Source: Nodosilinea sp. PGN35 (GTDB lineage Bacteria; Cyanobacteriota; Cyanobacteriia; Phormidesmidales; Phormidesmidaceae). Taken from it: a stretch of DNA of 64,000 nucleotides. The notes under the pieces are model-generated. The model made no database searches. It was not told where the DNA came from and saw only the letters and a list, made by a program, of their open reading frames with translations. Shown in pieces: positions 25,051-33,220 of this stretch. The position numbers and the translations under genes are program-made. The stretch's first letter is position 1. The number at the start of each line of letters is the position of its first letter. Location of the stretch: assembly GCF_029109325.1 (NCBI RefSeq), contig NZ_JAQKQJ010000006.1, positions 176,256 through 240,255 of the forward strand, given 5' to 3'.

Positions 25051-26811
25051 CTAGTGCTGCCAAACGTCATAGATACCCCAGTCGCGCATGCCCCATTCTC
25101 CTAAGGTGGTGGCGGCCTGCAGCACGTCTTGGTTGCGGCCGCGCAGGGTCACCAGATAGGCTCCGTCGCTGATGTGGCGGCGATAGAGGTGGGCCGATTC
25201 GGGCGCAATGCCCAACCCCTGATCCGCGGCGGCGGCGCGCCCCGACTGGTAAGCCACAGTTTTAGAGAGGGCATCGGCGTCGGGGCCCATGACCAGAAGG
25301 GTGCCGATTTCAGGCAAAATAACTCGATCTAGCCCGGCGGTTAAGCGGGTGGCCCCAGCCAGCGAATGCCCACCGTAGGGCTGAGTTGGCTGGGTGTCAG
25401 GGCTGTTGGCCTCACGCACGGCAATGGAGAGCGTGTGCATGGCAAAGCCGGTCTTTTGGAGCTGGGCCAGGGCCTCTTCCATTTGGCTCTGATCGAGAAA
25501 TATGCCCACTACCCGCCGTTCTTCGGTACGGCGCTCTTGGGTTTGAGGTGTTTCGGGGGCTCCGCCGTAGCGATCGCCCGCCTCGGGTTCCGCCGCTGCG
25601 GCGGAACCCACCGTAGGCAGAGGGTCGGAGGCATAGAGCCCCTCGGGGGCGGCGTGACCGTCGTGGGGGTGCAGGTCGCGGGCCACAACGCTGCTCTGCT
25701 GTTGAGGCGGCCTGGCCCGCAGGTCATCGCGATAGGTGATGTCGTGGCGTTCAAAGCGACGCTGCTCAGGCTCCTGAGCAGGCAGATCCCGGCGGTTGAG
25801 GTCGCGATCGTCGAGGGGCGGCACCGGGTAGACAGTCTGCGGGTTGCCAGTCTGCGGATTGACAATCGGTGGGCTGACAGTCTGCCGATCCATTCCCTGG
25901 CGCACTCCGCCCTGGCGTTCGTCCACCAGCGGACGGGGGGTGGGATGCGATTCTTCGAGGGGCGGTACCGGCTTGAGGTCTGAGCGTTCTGTACTCTGGC
26001 GCACTGCCCCCTGGCGGTCGTCCACCAGCGGACGGGGGTTGGGATCGCCGAGGGGCGGTACCGGGCTGAGGTCTGAGCGCTCGTCTACCGGCAGGGGGCG
26101 ATTTTGCAGGGGGCGATTTTGCAGGGGGCGATCGTGAGCCCGGGGGCGGGGGTCTACTGGCGGGCGAGGGTTGCCCACAGGGCGACGATCGCGATCCCCA
26201 AGGTCAGCGTGGTTGAGGTGGCGGCGATCGTCGCTGAGGGCACCGCTCTGGAGCTCTACCTGGCCTGGCGCGGCGGTGGTCTGGTAGACCCCCCAGTCTT
26301 CGATGCCGGCACCGCCCAGGGTCTTCTGGGCTCGGGCGATCGCAGCCTCACTGCCCCGCACCATGACTAAATAGTCGCCCTGGGCTACGCGATCTCGATA
26401 GCGAGTCGCCCGGTGCTTAGGAATGCCCAGGCCGATTAGCGCACCCAGCAGCCCACCGGCCGCGGCCCCGGCTGCGCCGCCTATCAGCGTAGTAATAACT
26501 ATCGCCGCTTCCCCCGCCAGCAGGGCTGGCCCCAGGCCGGGAATGGTCAGCGTTCCCAATCCCACCAGCAAGCCGGTCACGCCACCTAACAGGCCCCCTG
26601 TCGCCGCGCCAACGGTGCTCCCCTGGCCCGCCTGGTTACTCACCTCGCCCTTGACGCTGACACCGGCAATATCGGCCTGGTGATCGGCGTCCCTGGCGAT
26701 CACTGAGACATCTCCCATGGAGAAGCCAGAATCGCTCAGGGCTTGCAGCGCCGATGCCGTCTGAATCCGGCTTGAAAAAATGCCTACCGCTCGCCTTTCG
26801 GTGGAAGCCAT
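25051..26811 (-). CDS. General stress protein with two GSP17M-like domains and a repeat linker
   Basis: 586 residues. Domain 1 (about 1-180) begins RRAVGIFSSRIQTASALQAL and carries a Gly/Ala-rich hydrophobic hairpin (TVGAATGGLLGGVTGLLVGL) of the kind seen in glycine-zipper stress proteins. Domain 2 (about 430-586) begins RRVVGIFLDQSQMEEALAQL and ends WGMRDWGIYDVWQ, echoing WGVYQTT of domain 1. The linker between them is Pro/Arg/Asp-rich and contains repeats of RPLVDERQG, SDLKPVPPLE and RPLQN. General stress proteins of the 17M type rise under osmotic or oxidative stress. Domain 2 lacks the glycine-zipper hairpin. It is transcribed toward the rhodanese-like gene. Confidence 0.82.
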   Translation of the reverse strand: MASTERRAVGIFSSRIQTASALQALSDSGFSMGDVSVIARDADHQADIAGVSVKGEVSNQAGQGSTVGAATGGLLGGVTGLLVGLGTLTIPGLGPALLAGEAAIVITTLIGGAAGAAAGGLLGALIGLGIPKHRATRYRDRVAQGDYLVMVRGSEAAIARAQKTLGGAGIEDWGVYQTTAAPGQVELQSGALSDDRRHLNHADLGDRDRRPVGNPRPPVDPRPRAHDRPLQNRPLQNRPLPVDERSDLSPVPPLGDPNPRPLVDDRQGAVRQSTERSDLKPVPPLEESHPTPRPLVDERQGGVRQGMDRQTVSPPIVNPQTGNPQTVYPVPPLDDRDLNRRDLPAQEPEQRRFERHDITYRDDLRARPPQQQSSVVARDLHPHDGHAAPEGLYASDPLPTVGSAAAAEPEAGDRYGGAPETPQTQERRTEERRVVGIFLDQSQMEEALAQLQKTGFAMHTLSIAVREANSPDTQPTQPYGGHSLAGATRLTAGLDRVILPEIGTLLVMGPDADALSKTVAYQSGRAAAADQGLGIAPESAHLYRRHISDGAYLVTLRGRNQDVLQAATTLGEWGMRDWGIYDVWQH

Positions 26812-26965
26812 GATGGTTGCTGTTCTCCCGCTGGTCAGTTAATGCAAGTTTTGATCTCTATTAAGCAGGGGGGTTGGGCAATCGCCATCGCTCAAGGGGG
26901 GTATCCAAAGTGAACTCAGCGGTAGATTTTGGCAGGGCCACGACTCCCTCAGACCAGGAGTAAAC

Positions 26966-27003
26966 GCCCGAGCGGCAGGCGCGATCGCGCCTACCGCTCG
27001 GGC
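26966..27003. repeat. Strong hairpin centred on GCGATCGC
   Basis: GCCCGAGCGGCAGGCGC, GATC, then GCGCCTACCGCTCGGGC: a 17-bp stem with a single mismatch whose centre is a HIP1 site. It lies in the 374-bp divergent region between the stress protein (start 26811) and the gene at 27186. No U-run follows it, so it is more likely a mobile palindrome or regulatory structure than a terminator. Confidence 0.7.
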
Positions 27004-27185
27004 TCTGACAACGTTAAGATCATCAGCCGTTATTCTTGCGAAATATTGCAGGAAATAAAGTTTAGTGACTTTAGCCCACCACTTTTCAGGGTTCCATCAA
27101 TTTTGCTCATCCACCTGGGCTTAATATGGCTTTTAAACTTTCTTTCCGTCGTTCCAAATACTCCTAGCGTCGTTGTTGTGTTCCT

Positions 27186-28208
27186 ATGGTCACAGACTTT
27201 TCGGTGTCGGTTGGCTCAACCATGGGCCTTGCAGAAAAAGATAGCCTTCCGGAGAGAGCCGAAATTCTCTCCCTTTCTGAGGTTTGGGCTAAAAAATACA
27301 TCAAAGACCTGCAACGTCAAGATCAAGCCCTGCTGAGCTTAGATCAGGCCCAAAGCCGCATAGGTGTGGCGACAAAACTCATCGAAATACTGCGCTCGGT
27401 CAGCGCCCGAGCCTGGAATAAAACAGAACTTTTACTGTCCCGTGAGGTCAGGCGGCATCAAATCAGCTCTGATCTAATTGACCCCTGGACTATTGCCAAA
27501 GACGTTCATCTAGTTTACGAAGAAGCTCTGGCGGCCTACGCCAAGGGCATCTCGCCCCAGCGCTTTTCGGTGGCGGCCTCAAAGCGCCTGGGGGCCATTC
27601 GCCAGAGGCACACGGCCATCGATCCCCGAGTGATTGGGTTTGTCAGCATGCAGTTTCACTACTGCGGTCAAATTTTGTCGGCGGAGGCCCCCGCCGCAGA
27701 ACGCCTCACGCTCCAGAGCTATTTCAAAGTGGTGGATGACCTGCTGTACATGCCCCTGCACCGGGCCTACACCGCCGCCGCCAACTACGACTACCACCAT
27801 CCCCGTCTAGAGGCCGTGCGGCTGGCCCTGCCCGCGACCAGCCGCATTGCCAAAAATATTGTGACTCAGGTAATCACGCTGTGCCCCGACTATGTCAGCT
27901 ACACCGGGCCGCTCAGTGACGCCACCGTGCGCACCTCTAGCCTGCGCGACGTGGAAATGTTTCAGATCTACCTCTGGACCTGCGTGCTGGAAAACAATAT
28001 CTCTGCGATCGCCCAGGAGCTTTTCCCGCTGTGCGTCATGCTGTACCCCACCCTCAAGGTCAACTGGGGTCTGGTGCGGCTGATGGTCAACCTGCTCGAC
28101 CAAGAGTTGTCGGCCTGCGTGGGTTCCATCAATGTTAAGTACTACGAACCCCACTACAGCGCCATGCTCAAAATGTTCTCTCCCAACATTTTTCCAGACC
28201 CACTTTAG
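27186..28208 (+). CDS. Conserved cyanobacterial protein of unknown function
   Basis: 340 residues, predominantly alpha-helical, no signal peptide or membrane segment. Features seen: an early helix LSEVWAKKYIKDLQRQDQALLSL, a basic helix EVRRHQISSDLIDPWTIAKDV, and conserved-looking FSVAASKRLGAIRQRHTAIDPRV. Aromatic-rich DDLLYMPLHRAYTAAANYDY is followed by a C-terminal helical region with VEMFQIYLWTCVLENNI. I do not recognise the family. The ATG at 27222 (MGLAEKD) is an alternative start. The base composition of the first 150 bp is lower in G+C than the rest. Confidence 0.75.
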   Translation: MVTDFSVSVGSTMGLAEKDSLPERAEILSLSEVWAKKYIKDLQRQDQALLSLDQAQSRIGVATKLIEILRSVSARAWNKTELLLSREVRRHQISSDLIDPWTIAKDVHLVYEEALAAYAKGISPQRFSVAASKRLGAIRQRHTAIDPRVIGFVSMQFHYCGQILSAEAPAAERLTLQSYFKVVDDLLYMPLHRAYTAAANYDYHHPRLEAVRLALPATSRIAKNIVTQVITLCPDYVSYTGPLSDATVRTSSLRDVEMFQIYLWTCVLENNISAIAQELFPLCVMLYPTLKVNWGLVRLMVNLLDQELSACVGSINVKYYEPHYSAMLKMFSPNIFPDPL

Positions 28209-28281
28209 GCGGTTCCCCAGGGGTACCCCCTGATACAAATCGTCCATGCCGCTGACGCGGCACCTCCAGCGATGAAAACCG

Positions 28282-28310
28282 TAGGTACATCCGCGCAGCG
28301 ATGCACCATG
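28282..28310. repeat. GTGCATCGCTGCGCGGATGCACC-type repeat
   Basis: GGTACATCCGCGCAGCGATGCACC is an imperfect palindrome. Relatives are at 42394-42425 (opposite orientation) and, less well preserved, at 22034-22075. It is one of several short palindromes that sit between genes here. Confidence 0.65.
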
Positions 28311-28374
28311 GCCAGGGCTATTTTCAGGACAAAGCCGATTGGGTAAACCCCGCTTGATAACCAGAAACCCCATA

Positions 28375-28394
28375 GGGCGTAGCATGCTACGCCC
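28375..28394. repeat. Perfect 20-bp palindrome GGGCGTAGCATGCTACGCCC
   Basis: A fully self-complementary 20-mer between two convergent genes (27186-28208 and purU). It may work as a two-way transcription barrier, but no U-run accompanies it. Confidence 0.75.
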
Positions 28395-28444
28395 CTACTA
28401 GGATTCGCTATTACGCCTGGTTGCAGCCGCAGTCTCGGGTGCGC

Positions 28445-29299
28445 TTAGGCAAAGACTACCGTGCGGTTGCCGTAGACCAGGGTGCGGTTTTGCAGGTGCA
28501 GCCGCACGGCGCGGGCCAGCACGATGCGCTCTACATCCTTGCCCTTGCGAATCAGCTCCTTCACGTCGTCGCGGTGGCTAATGCGCACTACGTCTTGCTC
28601 GATGATTGGGCCTTCGTCGAGGTCGCTGGTGACGTAGTGGGCGGTGGCCCCAATGATTTTTACCCCCCGCTGAAAGGCCCGCTGGTAGGGGTTGGCCCCC
28701 ATAAAGGCGGGCAAAAACGAGTGGTGAATGTTGATCACGCGATCGGAGTGCTTGAGAAAGTCTGGGCTGAGCACCTGCATGTATTTGGCCAACACCACCA
28801 GGTCGATGCCGTACTGCTTCAGCAATTCGATCTGGCGCTGTTCTTGCTCGGCCTTGGTGTCTTTGGTGATGGGGAGGTGCTCAAAGGCAATGCCAAACTG
28901 GTCGGCAACGGGTTTGAGGTGGGGGTGGTTGCTGACGATCAGCGGAATCTCGGCTTTAAACTCCCCCGCTTTGTGTCGCCAGAGCAGATCGAGCAGGCAG
29001 TGGTCTTGGTGGCTGACCCAGATCGACAGGCGCGGTACCGCGTCAGAAAAGTGCAGCTGCCAGGTAGCCCCCAGGGGTTGGGCGATCGCCCCAAAGGCCG
29101 CTCCAATGATCTCCCTGGGCAGGTTAAACCCCTCCAGCTCCCACTCCAGGCGCGAGAGAAACAGCCCCGCCTCGGGGTCGCGGTGCTGGTCAGCGTGGAG
29201 AATGTTGCCGCCGTTGGCATAGATAAAGTTGGCAATTTTGGCGACCAGCCCCTTTTGGTCGGGACAGGAGAACAGCAGAATGGCGGTGGGAGAGGCCAT
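28445..29299 (-). CDS. purU: Formyltetrahydrofolate deformylase (PurU)
   Basis: 284 residues. The N-terminal ACT domain starts ILLFSCPDQKGLVAKIANFI. The formyltransferase-like hydrolase domain has VVLAKYMQVLS and the catalytic block INIHHSFLPAF, then GATAHYVTSDLDEGPII. The conserved Asn-His-Asp catalytic residues are present as N, HHS and the D of LDEGP. It frees formate and tetrahydrofolate from 10-formyl-THF and supplies formate to PurT in purine synthesis. Length is typical. It is transcribed away from the DUF4340 gene and convergent with 27186-28208. Confidence 0.95.
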   Translation of the reverse strand: MASPTAILLFSCPDQKGLVAKIANFIYANGGNILHADQHRDPEAGLFLSRLEWELEGFNLPREIIGAAFGAIAQPLGATWQLHFSDAVPRLSIWVSHQDHCLLDLLWRHKAGEFKAEIPLIVSNHPHLKPVADQFGIAFEHLPITKDTKAEQEQRQIELLKQYGIDLVVLAKYMQVLSPDFLKHSDRVINIHHSFLPAFMGANPYQRAFQRGVKIIGATAHYVTSDLDEGPIIEQDVVRISHRDDVKELIRKGKDVERIVLARAVRLHLQNRTLVYGNRTVVFA

Positions 29300-29373
29300 G
29301 GGGAGAACGATAGAAGAAGGAAACAGGAAAAACGAAGAGAATTTAGAAATCGCGAAAAGCTTACCGGGCAGAC

Positions 29374-29396
29374 GTAGGGTGGGCAGTGCCCACCAA
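29374..29396. repeat. GTAGGGTGGGCAGTGCCCACC repeat
   Basis: Same short palindrome family as 13116-13137, with GTGGGCAGTGCCCAC at its heart. It lies upstream of purU. Confidence 0.8.
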
Positions 29397-29479
29397 TGGC
29401 ATAAATATTATTCGGCGTTCGACTGAATGCATCAAAAGCAGGGTGGGCCTAGTACTTGACCAAGCTGATTTTGACAGGG

Positions 29480-29815
29480 CCAGCCGTTCTGGGTGCAGGG
29501 TGCAGGATATACGGTCTACGGCTCGCCTTGAACCTGAAACCTTGAACCGTATACCCCACTGACCCGTCATCTTTAGCTTGGCAGTCTACTAGGCTAGCAC
29601 CGCTGACCAGCATCAAGTCAATGCCATTGAGCCCTCGATGACCAGACGCAAGAGCTGGCTGGCTGAGCCTAGTGTTTAGTCAAAAAAATAATGACGGCAG
29701 GTGTGATTTAGGGTTCACGGTTCACGGTAAGCGGTTTAAGGCGAGCCGTGTACCGTTTACCGTAGACCGCCAACCCCGTTAACCCGCCACATTTAACTTG
29801 ACAGACCCCTAGCAC
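29480..29815. repeat. Region of inverted and direct repeats upstream of purU
   Basis: Two related blocks face each other. Block one (29490-29560) carries GGTCTACGGCTCGCCTTGAA. Block two (29704-29772) carries TTTAAGGCGAGCCGTGTACC, its near reverse complement, with small tandem words (GGTGCAGG, GGTTCAC). Each is followed by a similar direct segment, CCCGTCATCTTTAGCTTG and CCCGCCACATTTAACTTG, ending in CTAGCACC. No gene was found in the 536-bp region 29300-29835. Confidence 0.6.
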
Positions 29816-29835
29816 CCGCGACCAAAATGAGTTAT

Positions 29836-30555
29836 TTAGTTAGCGGCTTCAGGCGCAGGGGCCGTTGGCGCAGGCGGTACTTCGTTGGCTGGGGGCTCTC
29901 CAGTAGGTGTCGGAGCGGCAGGGGACGCCGCTGGTGCGCCGCTCTCTGGGGTTGAGCTAGCCCCCGGCTCGGCTGGGGCTAGGGTTTCTACCGGCATCTT
30001 CCACTCGGCGAGGGGGCGGTTGATGCCGTTGGCCACATCGCGGGTGACGACGAGCACGGAGTATTCTGTCTCCCCGGCGGGCGGCCAGGGCTCGGGGTCA
30101 ACCGCGGCGTAGTTGGCGCTGCCGCTAAAGTCGGGGCCACCCAAAATCAGCTCGTGCTCGGTGCCCTCTGTGAGGGTGACGGTGACGACGCCCAGGGGCG
30201 CGTTAAAGCCAAAGTCGGTGGCCTGATCGGCTTGCATAGTGACGGTTTGCAGGGGCGAGTCGGTATTGAGGCGGCTGAGGAGAAAGGCGATCGCCCCCGG
30301 TTCGGCCAGCGCATTCTCGGGTGCCGTCATTTGCCAGGTGGCGTCATCGCCCTGCTCAAACACCAGGGTTTCGTCACCGCGCTCGACGGTGAGGGTGGCG
30401 ACGTCGGTTTCTTCAAAGGCGAAGATGGGGGCCGTGGAGGCGGTGTCGGCGGTGGGGGAGGGAGACTGCGATCGCTGCGACTCGGCAATCAGCACTCCAG
30501 CCCCCAGCAAAAAGGCCACCCCCACCAGCATTACCGTACTGCGCTTAAACTTCAT
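29836..30555 (-). CDS. DUF4340 membrane-anchored protein
   Basis: 239 residues. An N-terminal anchor (TVMLVGVAFLLGAGVLIAES) is followed by a Ser/Pro/Thr linker. A DUF4340 domain covers about residues 45-190: VATLTVERGDETLVFEQGDD, TWQMTAPENALAEPGAIAFL, FGFNAPLGVVTVTL, ELILGGPDFSGSANYA. The C-terminus is a low-complexity Ala/Pro/Thr tail. DUF4340 proteins often sit beside GldG-type ABC transporter genes in cyanobacteria, but none is near here. Confidence 0.88.
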   Translation of the reverse strand: MKFKRSTVMLVGVAFLLGAGVLIAESQRSQSPSPTADTASTAPIFAFEETDVATLTVERGDETLVFEQGDDATWQMTAPENALAEPGAIAFLLSRLNTDSPLQTVTMQADQATDFGFNAPLGVVTVTLTEGTEHELILGGPDFSGSANYAAVDPEPWPPAGETEYSVLVVTRDVANGINRPLAEWKMPVETLAPAEPGASSTPESGAPAASPAAPTPTGEPPANEVPPAPTAPAPEAAN

Positions 30556-30654
30556 ACCCGCTCACCAAAACTCTAGGTCGCAGGATAGGTCCCGCTGTGC
30601 TGATCCATCCTACGACCTGGAAGACCGATCGTATCGCCTGAGTCGAGGTGCGAT

Positions 30655-30801
30655 CTAATTGGGGTCATTTCCCTCAATATTTTCAGGATGCATGGCGGAA
30701 ATTTCTGAAATATCCGCAAAATCAGTTGGATTTAGCGTCAAGGTGTGGCTAATGTCTACAACCACCATCACGGCTGCGATGCGGGCATCGTGAGTCTGTT
30801 G
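30655..30801 (-). pseudogene. C-terminal remnant of a PIN-domain toxin
   Basis: Reading the minus strand from 30801 gives 48 codons, QQTHDARIAAVMVVVDISHT, then LTLNPTDFADISEISAMHPE. This is the C-terminal third of VapC-type toxins: the conserved H-D-A-R and the T-x-N-x-x-D-F strand. The N-terminal two thirds, with the first metal-binding residues and any start codon, are missing. An in-frame TAG lies just upstream. It follows the frameshifted antitoxin at 30831-31072. Confidence 0.7.
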
Positions 30802-30830
30802 CTAGCCCATGTTGTTTATCAGATGGATTG

Positions 30831-31072
30831 CTAAACCGCGATGGTGCTGCGGTCAAACGCTTCATCTGGAAGACTTAGGCCTGGTTGAGGCAGCTGCGAC
30901 ACCCAAACGCGAAAGTTTTGAGCACGCTCTAAAGGAGTTGCATACTGCCAGAGTAGCTCGTCTTCAGCCGTTGGATCACTTTGAGACTTGAACGATTTGA
31001 CAAGCTCAGCAATTTTTTTAGTTGACTTTCGCTGAGCCTATCAATCTCTTGTTTGAGGGTTTCACGCAGCAT
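30831..31072 (-). pseudogene. Frameshifted antitoxin of a VapBC-like pair
   Basis: The frame opens MLRETLKQEIDRLSESQLKK. It then must shift by one base at a run of seven A (eight would restore it). After the shift it continues IAELVKSFKSQSDPTAEDEL, with ATPLERAQNFRVWV and SLPDEAFDRSTI to the TAG at 30831. The joined product is the familiar cyanobacterial antitoxin of about 80 residues. Without the shift translation stops after 47 codons. The partner toxin is also reduced to a fragment, so this is genuine decay more likely than a sequencing slip. Confidence 0.72.
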
Positions 31073-31161
31073 AGCTTTTGTCCCTAACTGAGACCATTTA
31101 TCTACCGACTATGGTGATCACATCGAATGCATCAGCTTGGCAGGGCGCATGCCATTATGAC

Positions 31162-32580
31162 CTAGGCGGCAGCGAGAGCAGGGGTGGGGGCGGTTGAGGT
31201 AGAGAGCTGAGCCAAAATGCCATTGACGTTGGTTTTGGCATCGCCAAACAGCATCAGGGTGTTGTCGTTAAAGAACAGCGGATTTTCGACCCCGGCGTAG
31301 CCCGACGCCATACCGCGCTTCAGCACCACCACGGTACTGGCTTCCCAGACTTCCATCACGGGCATACCGGCGATCGGGCTATCGGGATCGTACTTGGCGC
31401 TGGGGTTGACGGTATCGTTGGCCCCGACTACCAGCACCACATCGGTGTGGGCAAAGTCGTCGTTGATTTCGTCCATCTCGAGCACGATGTCGTAGGGCAC
31501 GTTGGCCTCGGCCAGCAGCACGTTCATGTGGCCGGGCATGCGGCCCGCCACCGGGTGAATGCCAAAGCGCACCTGCTTGCCCTGGGTGCGGAGAATGCGG
31601 GTGATCTCCGCCACGGCGTGCTGGGCCTGGGCCACAGCCATGCCGTAGCCGGGGACAATGACCACGCTCTGAGCCGTCTCCAGGAGATCCACCACTTCGG
31701 CCGTGGTGGTGCTGGTGGCGCTGCCCACCAGGGCGGCAGCTTTGCCAGCGCTAGTGGTTTCGCCAAAGCCGCCCAGCACCACATTGAGAAAGGAGCGGTT
31801 CATGCCCTTGCACATGATGTAGCTGAGAATCGCGCCGCTGCTGCCCACCAGCGCTCCGGTGATGATCAGCAGGTCGTTGTTGAGCATAAAGCCCGCCGCC
31901 GCCGAGGCCAGCCCCGAGTAGCTGTTGAGCAGCGAGATCACCACCGCCATATCGGCCCCGCCGATGGCCAGTACAATCACAATGCCAAACAGGCCCGCGA
32001 TCGCCGTCATCGCCCCCAGCGCGTACAGGGGCAGATCCCCAGTAGCGACCAAAAAGGGATAGCCCAGGGCCGCAATACCCCCCAGCATTCCCAACGTGAG
32101 CCCGTGGCGGGCGGGCAGCAGCACCGCCCGGCTGGGCACCCAGCCCCGCAGCTTGGCCACCGCAATCATCGACCCGGTAAAGGTGACGATGCCGATGAAC
32201 ACGCCAATGAAAATTTCCACCCGGTGAACCAGCACGTCCCCCCCGGTCAGCGCCGCGCTGGGCTGGAGGTATTCCGCAAAGCCCACCAGCACCGCCGCCA
32301 GACCCACAAAGCTGTTCAGCAGGGCCACCATCTCCGGCATGTCGGTCATGGCTACGCGGGAGGCGGCCAGCGCTCCCACCATCACCCCCAGGCCAATGGA
32401 GCCCAGCTGAATCGGGTAGCCCTGGCTGATAAATGCCGTCGCCCCAAAGGCCACGGCCATGCCGACCATGCCCAGCAGGTTGCCCCGCTTGGCGCTTTCC
32501 GGCTGCGACAGACCCGCCAGGCTGAGAATGAACAGGGCGCTGGCGGCGATGTAGGCGGTGGTTACGAGGTTGGTTTCCAT
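31162..32580 (-). CDS. pntB: NAD(P) transhydrogenase subunit beta
   Basis: 472 residues from the ATG at 32580 ([10 protein letters not shown]), which gives the normal PntB N-terminus; an in-frame upstream ATG at 32673 adds 31 atypical residues. About nine membrane helices are followed by the NADP(H)-binding domain [68 protein letters not shown]. It uses the proton gradient to drive NADH to NADPH hydride transfer together with PntA. No Shine-Dalgarno site is visible. Confidence 0.95.
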   Translation of the reverse strand: METNLVTTAYIAASALFILSLAGLSQPESAKRGNLLGMVGMAVAFGATAFISQGYPIQLGSIGLGVMVGALAASRVAMTDMPEMVALLNSFVGLAAVLVGFAEYLQPSAALTGGDVLVHRVEIFIGVFIGIVTFTGSMIAVAKLRGWVPSRAVLLPARHGLTLGMLGGIAALGYPFLVATGDLPLYALGAMTAIAGLFGIVIVLAIGGADMAVVISLLNSYSGLASAAAGFMLNNDLLIITGALVGSSGAILSYIMCKGMNRSFLNVVLGGFGETTSAGKAAALVGSATSTTTAEVVDLLETAQSVVIVPGYGMAVAQAQHAVAEITRILRTQGKQVRFGIHPVAGRMPGHMNVLLAEANVPYDIVLEMDEINDDFAHTDVVLVVGANDTVNPSAKYDPDSPIAGMPVMEVWEASTVVVLKRGMASGYAGVENPLFFNDNTLMLFGDAKTNVNGILAQLSTSTAPTPALAAA

Positions 32581-32854
32581 GGAAAAACGATGTGAGTGGT
32601 ACAGAAATGGGCTAAGGACAGGGTGAGCAGACAGGGAGTGCTCAATCACCCGTTGAGCGGTTAAAGGCCTCAAACACTACTTGGGCTATGACGATGGATA
32701 AAGCTGCTGCTTGTCGCCCAGGGCACAGCTCGGCTCAGTAAAGCCGTGGAACTCCAACAGCCCAACCAGCGACTTGTACCCTGTCGGTAGGAAAACCTAG
32801 CCCAGGACTGGCATCCTATCGTTAACAACTTAAGCTGGACTGGAGGCCTAGACA

Positions 32855-33166
32855 TTGCAAAAAACACTGCTCACCTTGCTGCTTAAAAATCTAGCGATTA
32901 CCATTCCCACTGCGCTTCTATTCACGGGTTTAGGCTACCTTCTCAGTTTCCCAATGACCTTTCAAGTCGATCCGATGGCGGCCCAGTTTCGGCGCAATCA
33001 GGGGCGGCAATTTGAGGCTGCCACACCGCCTGTTGCGATTGAAACAGACCGAATCAATGCCCTGGGTCAATTTCAAATCATGGTGAGCCTGGGGGGAACC
33101 ATCGCGGGGGTATTGGTAGCTCAGACGGTATTTATGGTTCACGAACAGCACTCCACCCGCGAGTAA
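32855..33166 (+). CDS. Small membrane protein between pntA and pntB on the opposite strand
   Basis: 103 residues from a TTG preceded by GGAGG at eight-base spacing. Two membrane helices, about 12-32 (LAITIPTALLFTGLGYLLSF) and 76-96 (MVSLGGTIAGVLVAQTVFMV), flank a soluble 40-residue loop with RRNQGRQFEA. The family is not recognised. It lies in the 640-bp gap that separates pntA from pntB and is transcribed against them, so it interrupts what is usually one operon. Confidence 0.6.
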   Translation: MQKTLLTLLLKNLAITIPTALLFTGLGYLLSFPMTFQVDPMAAQFRRNQGRQFEAATPPVAIETDRINALGQFQIMVSLGGTIAGVLVAQTVFMVHEQHSTRE

Positions 33167-33220
33167 GATTCGATGCAGAGAAATGTGGCAATCCTCAAGC
33201 CGTAGAGATAGCAACCCATA

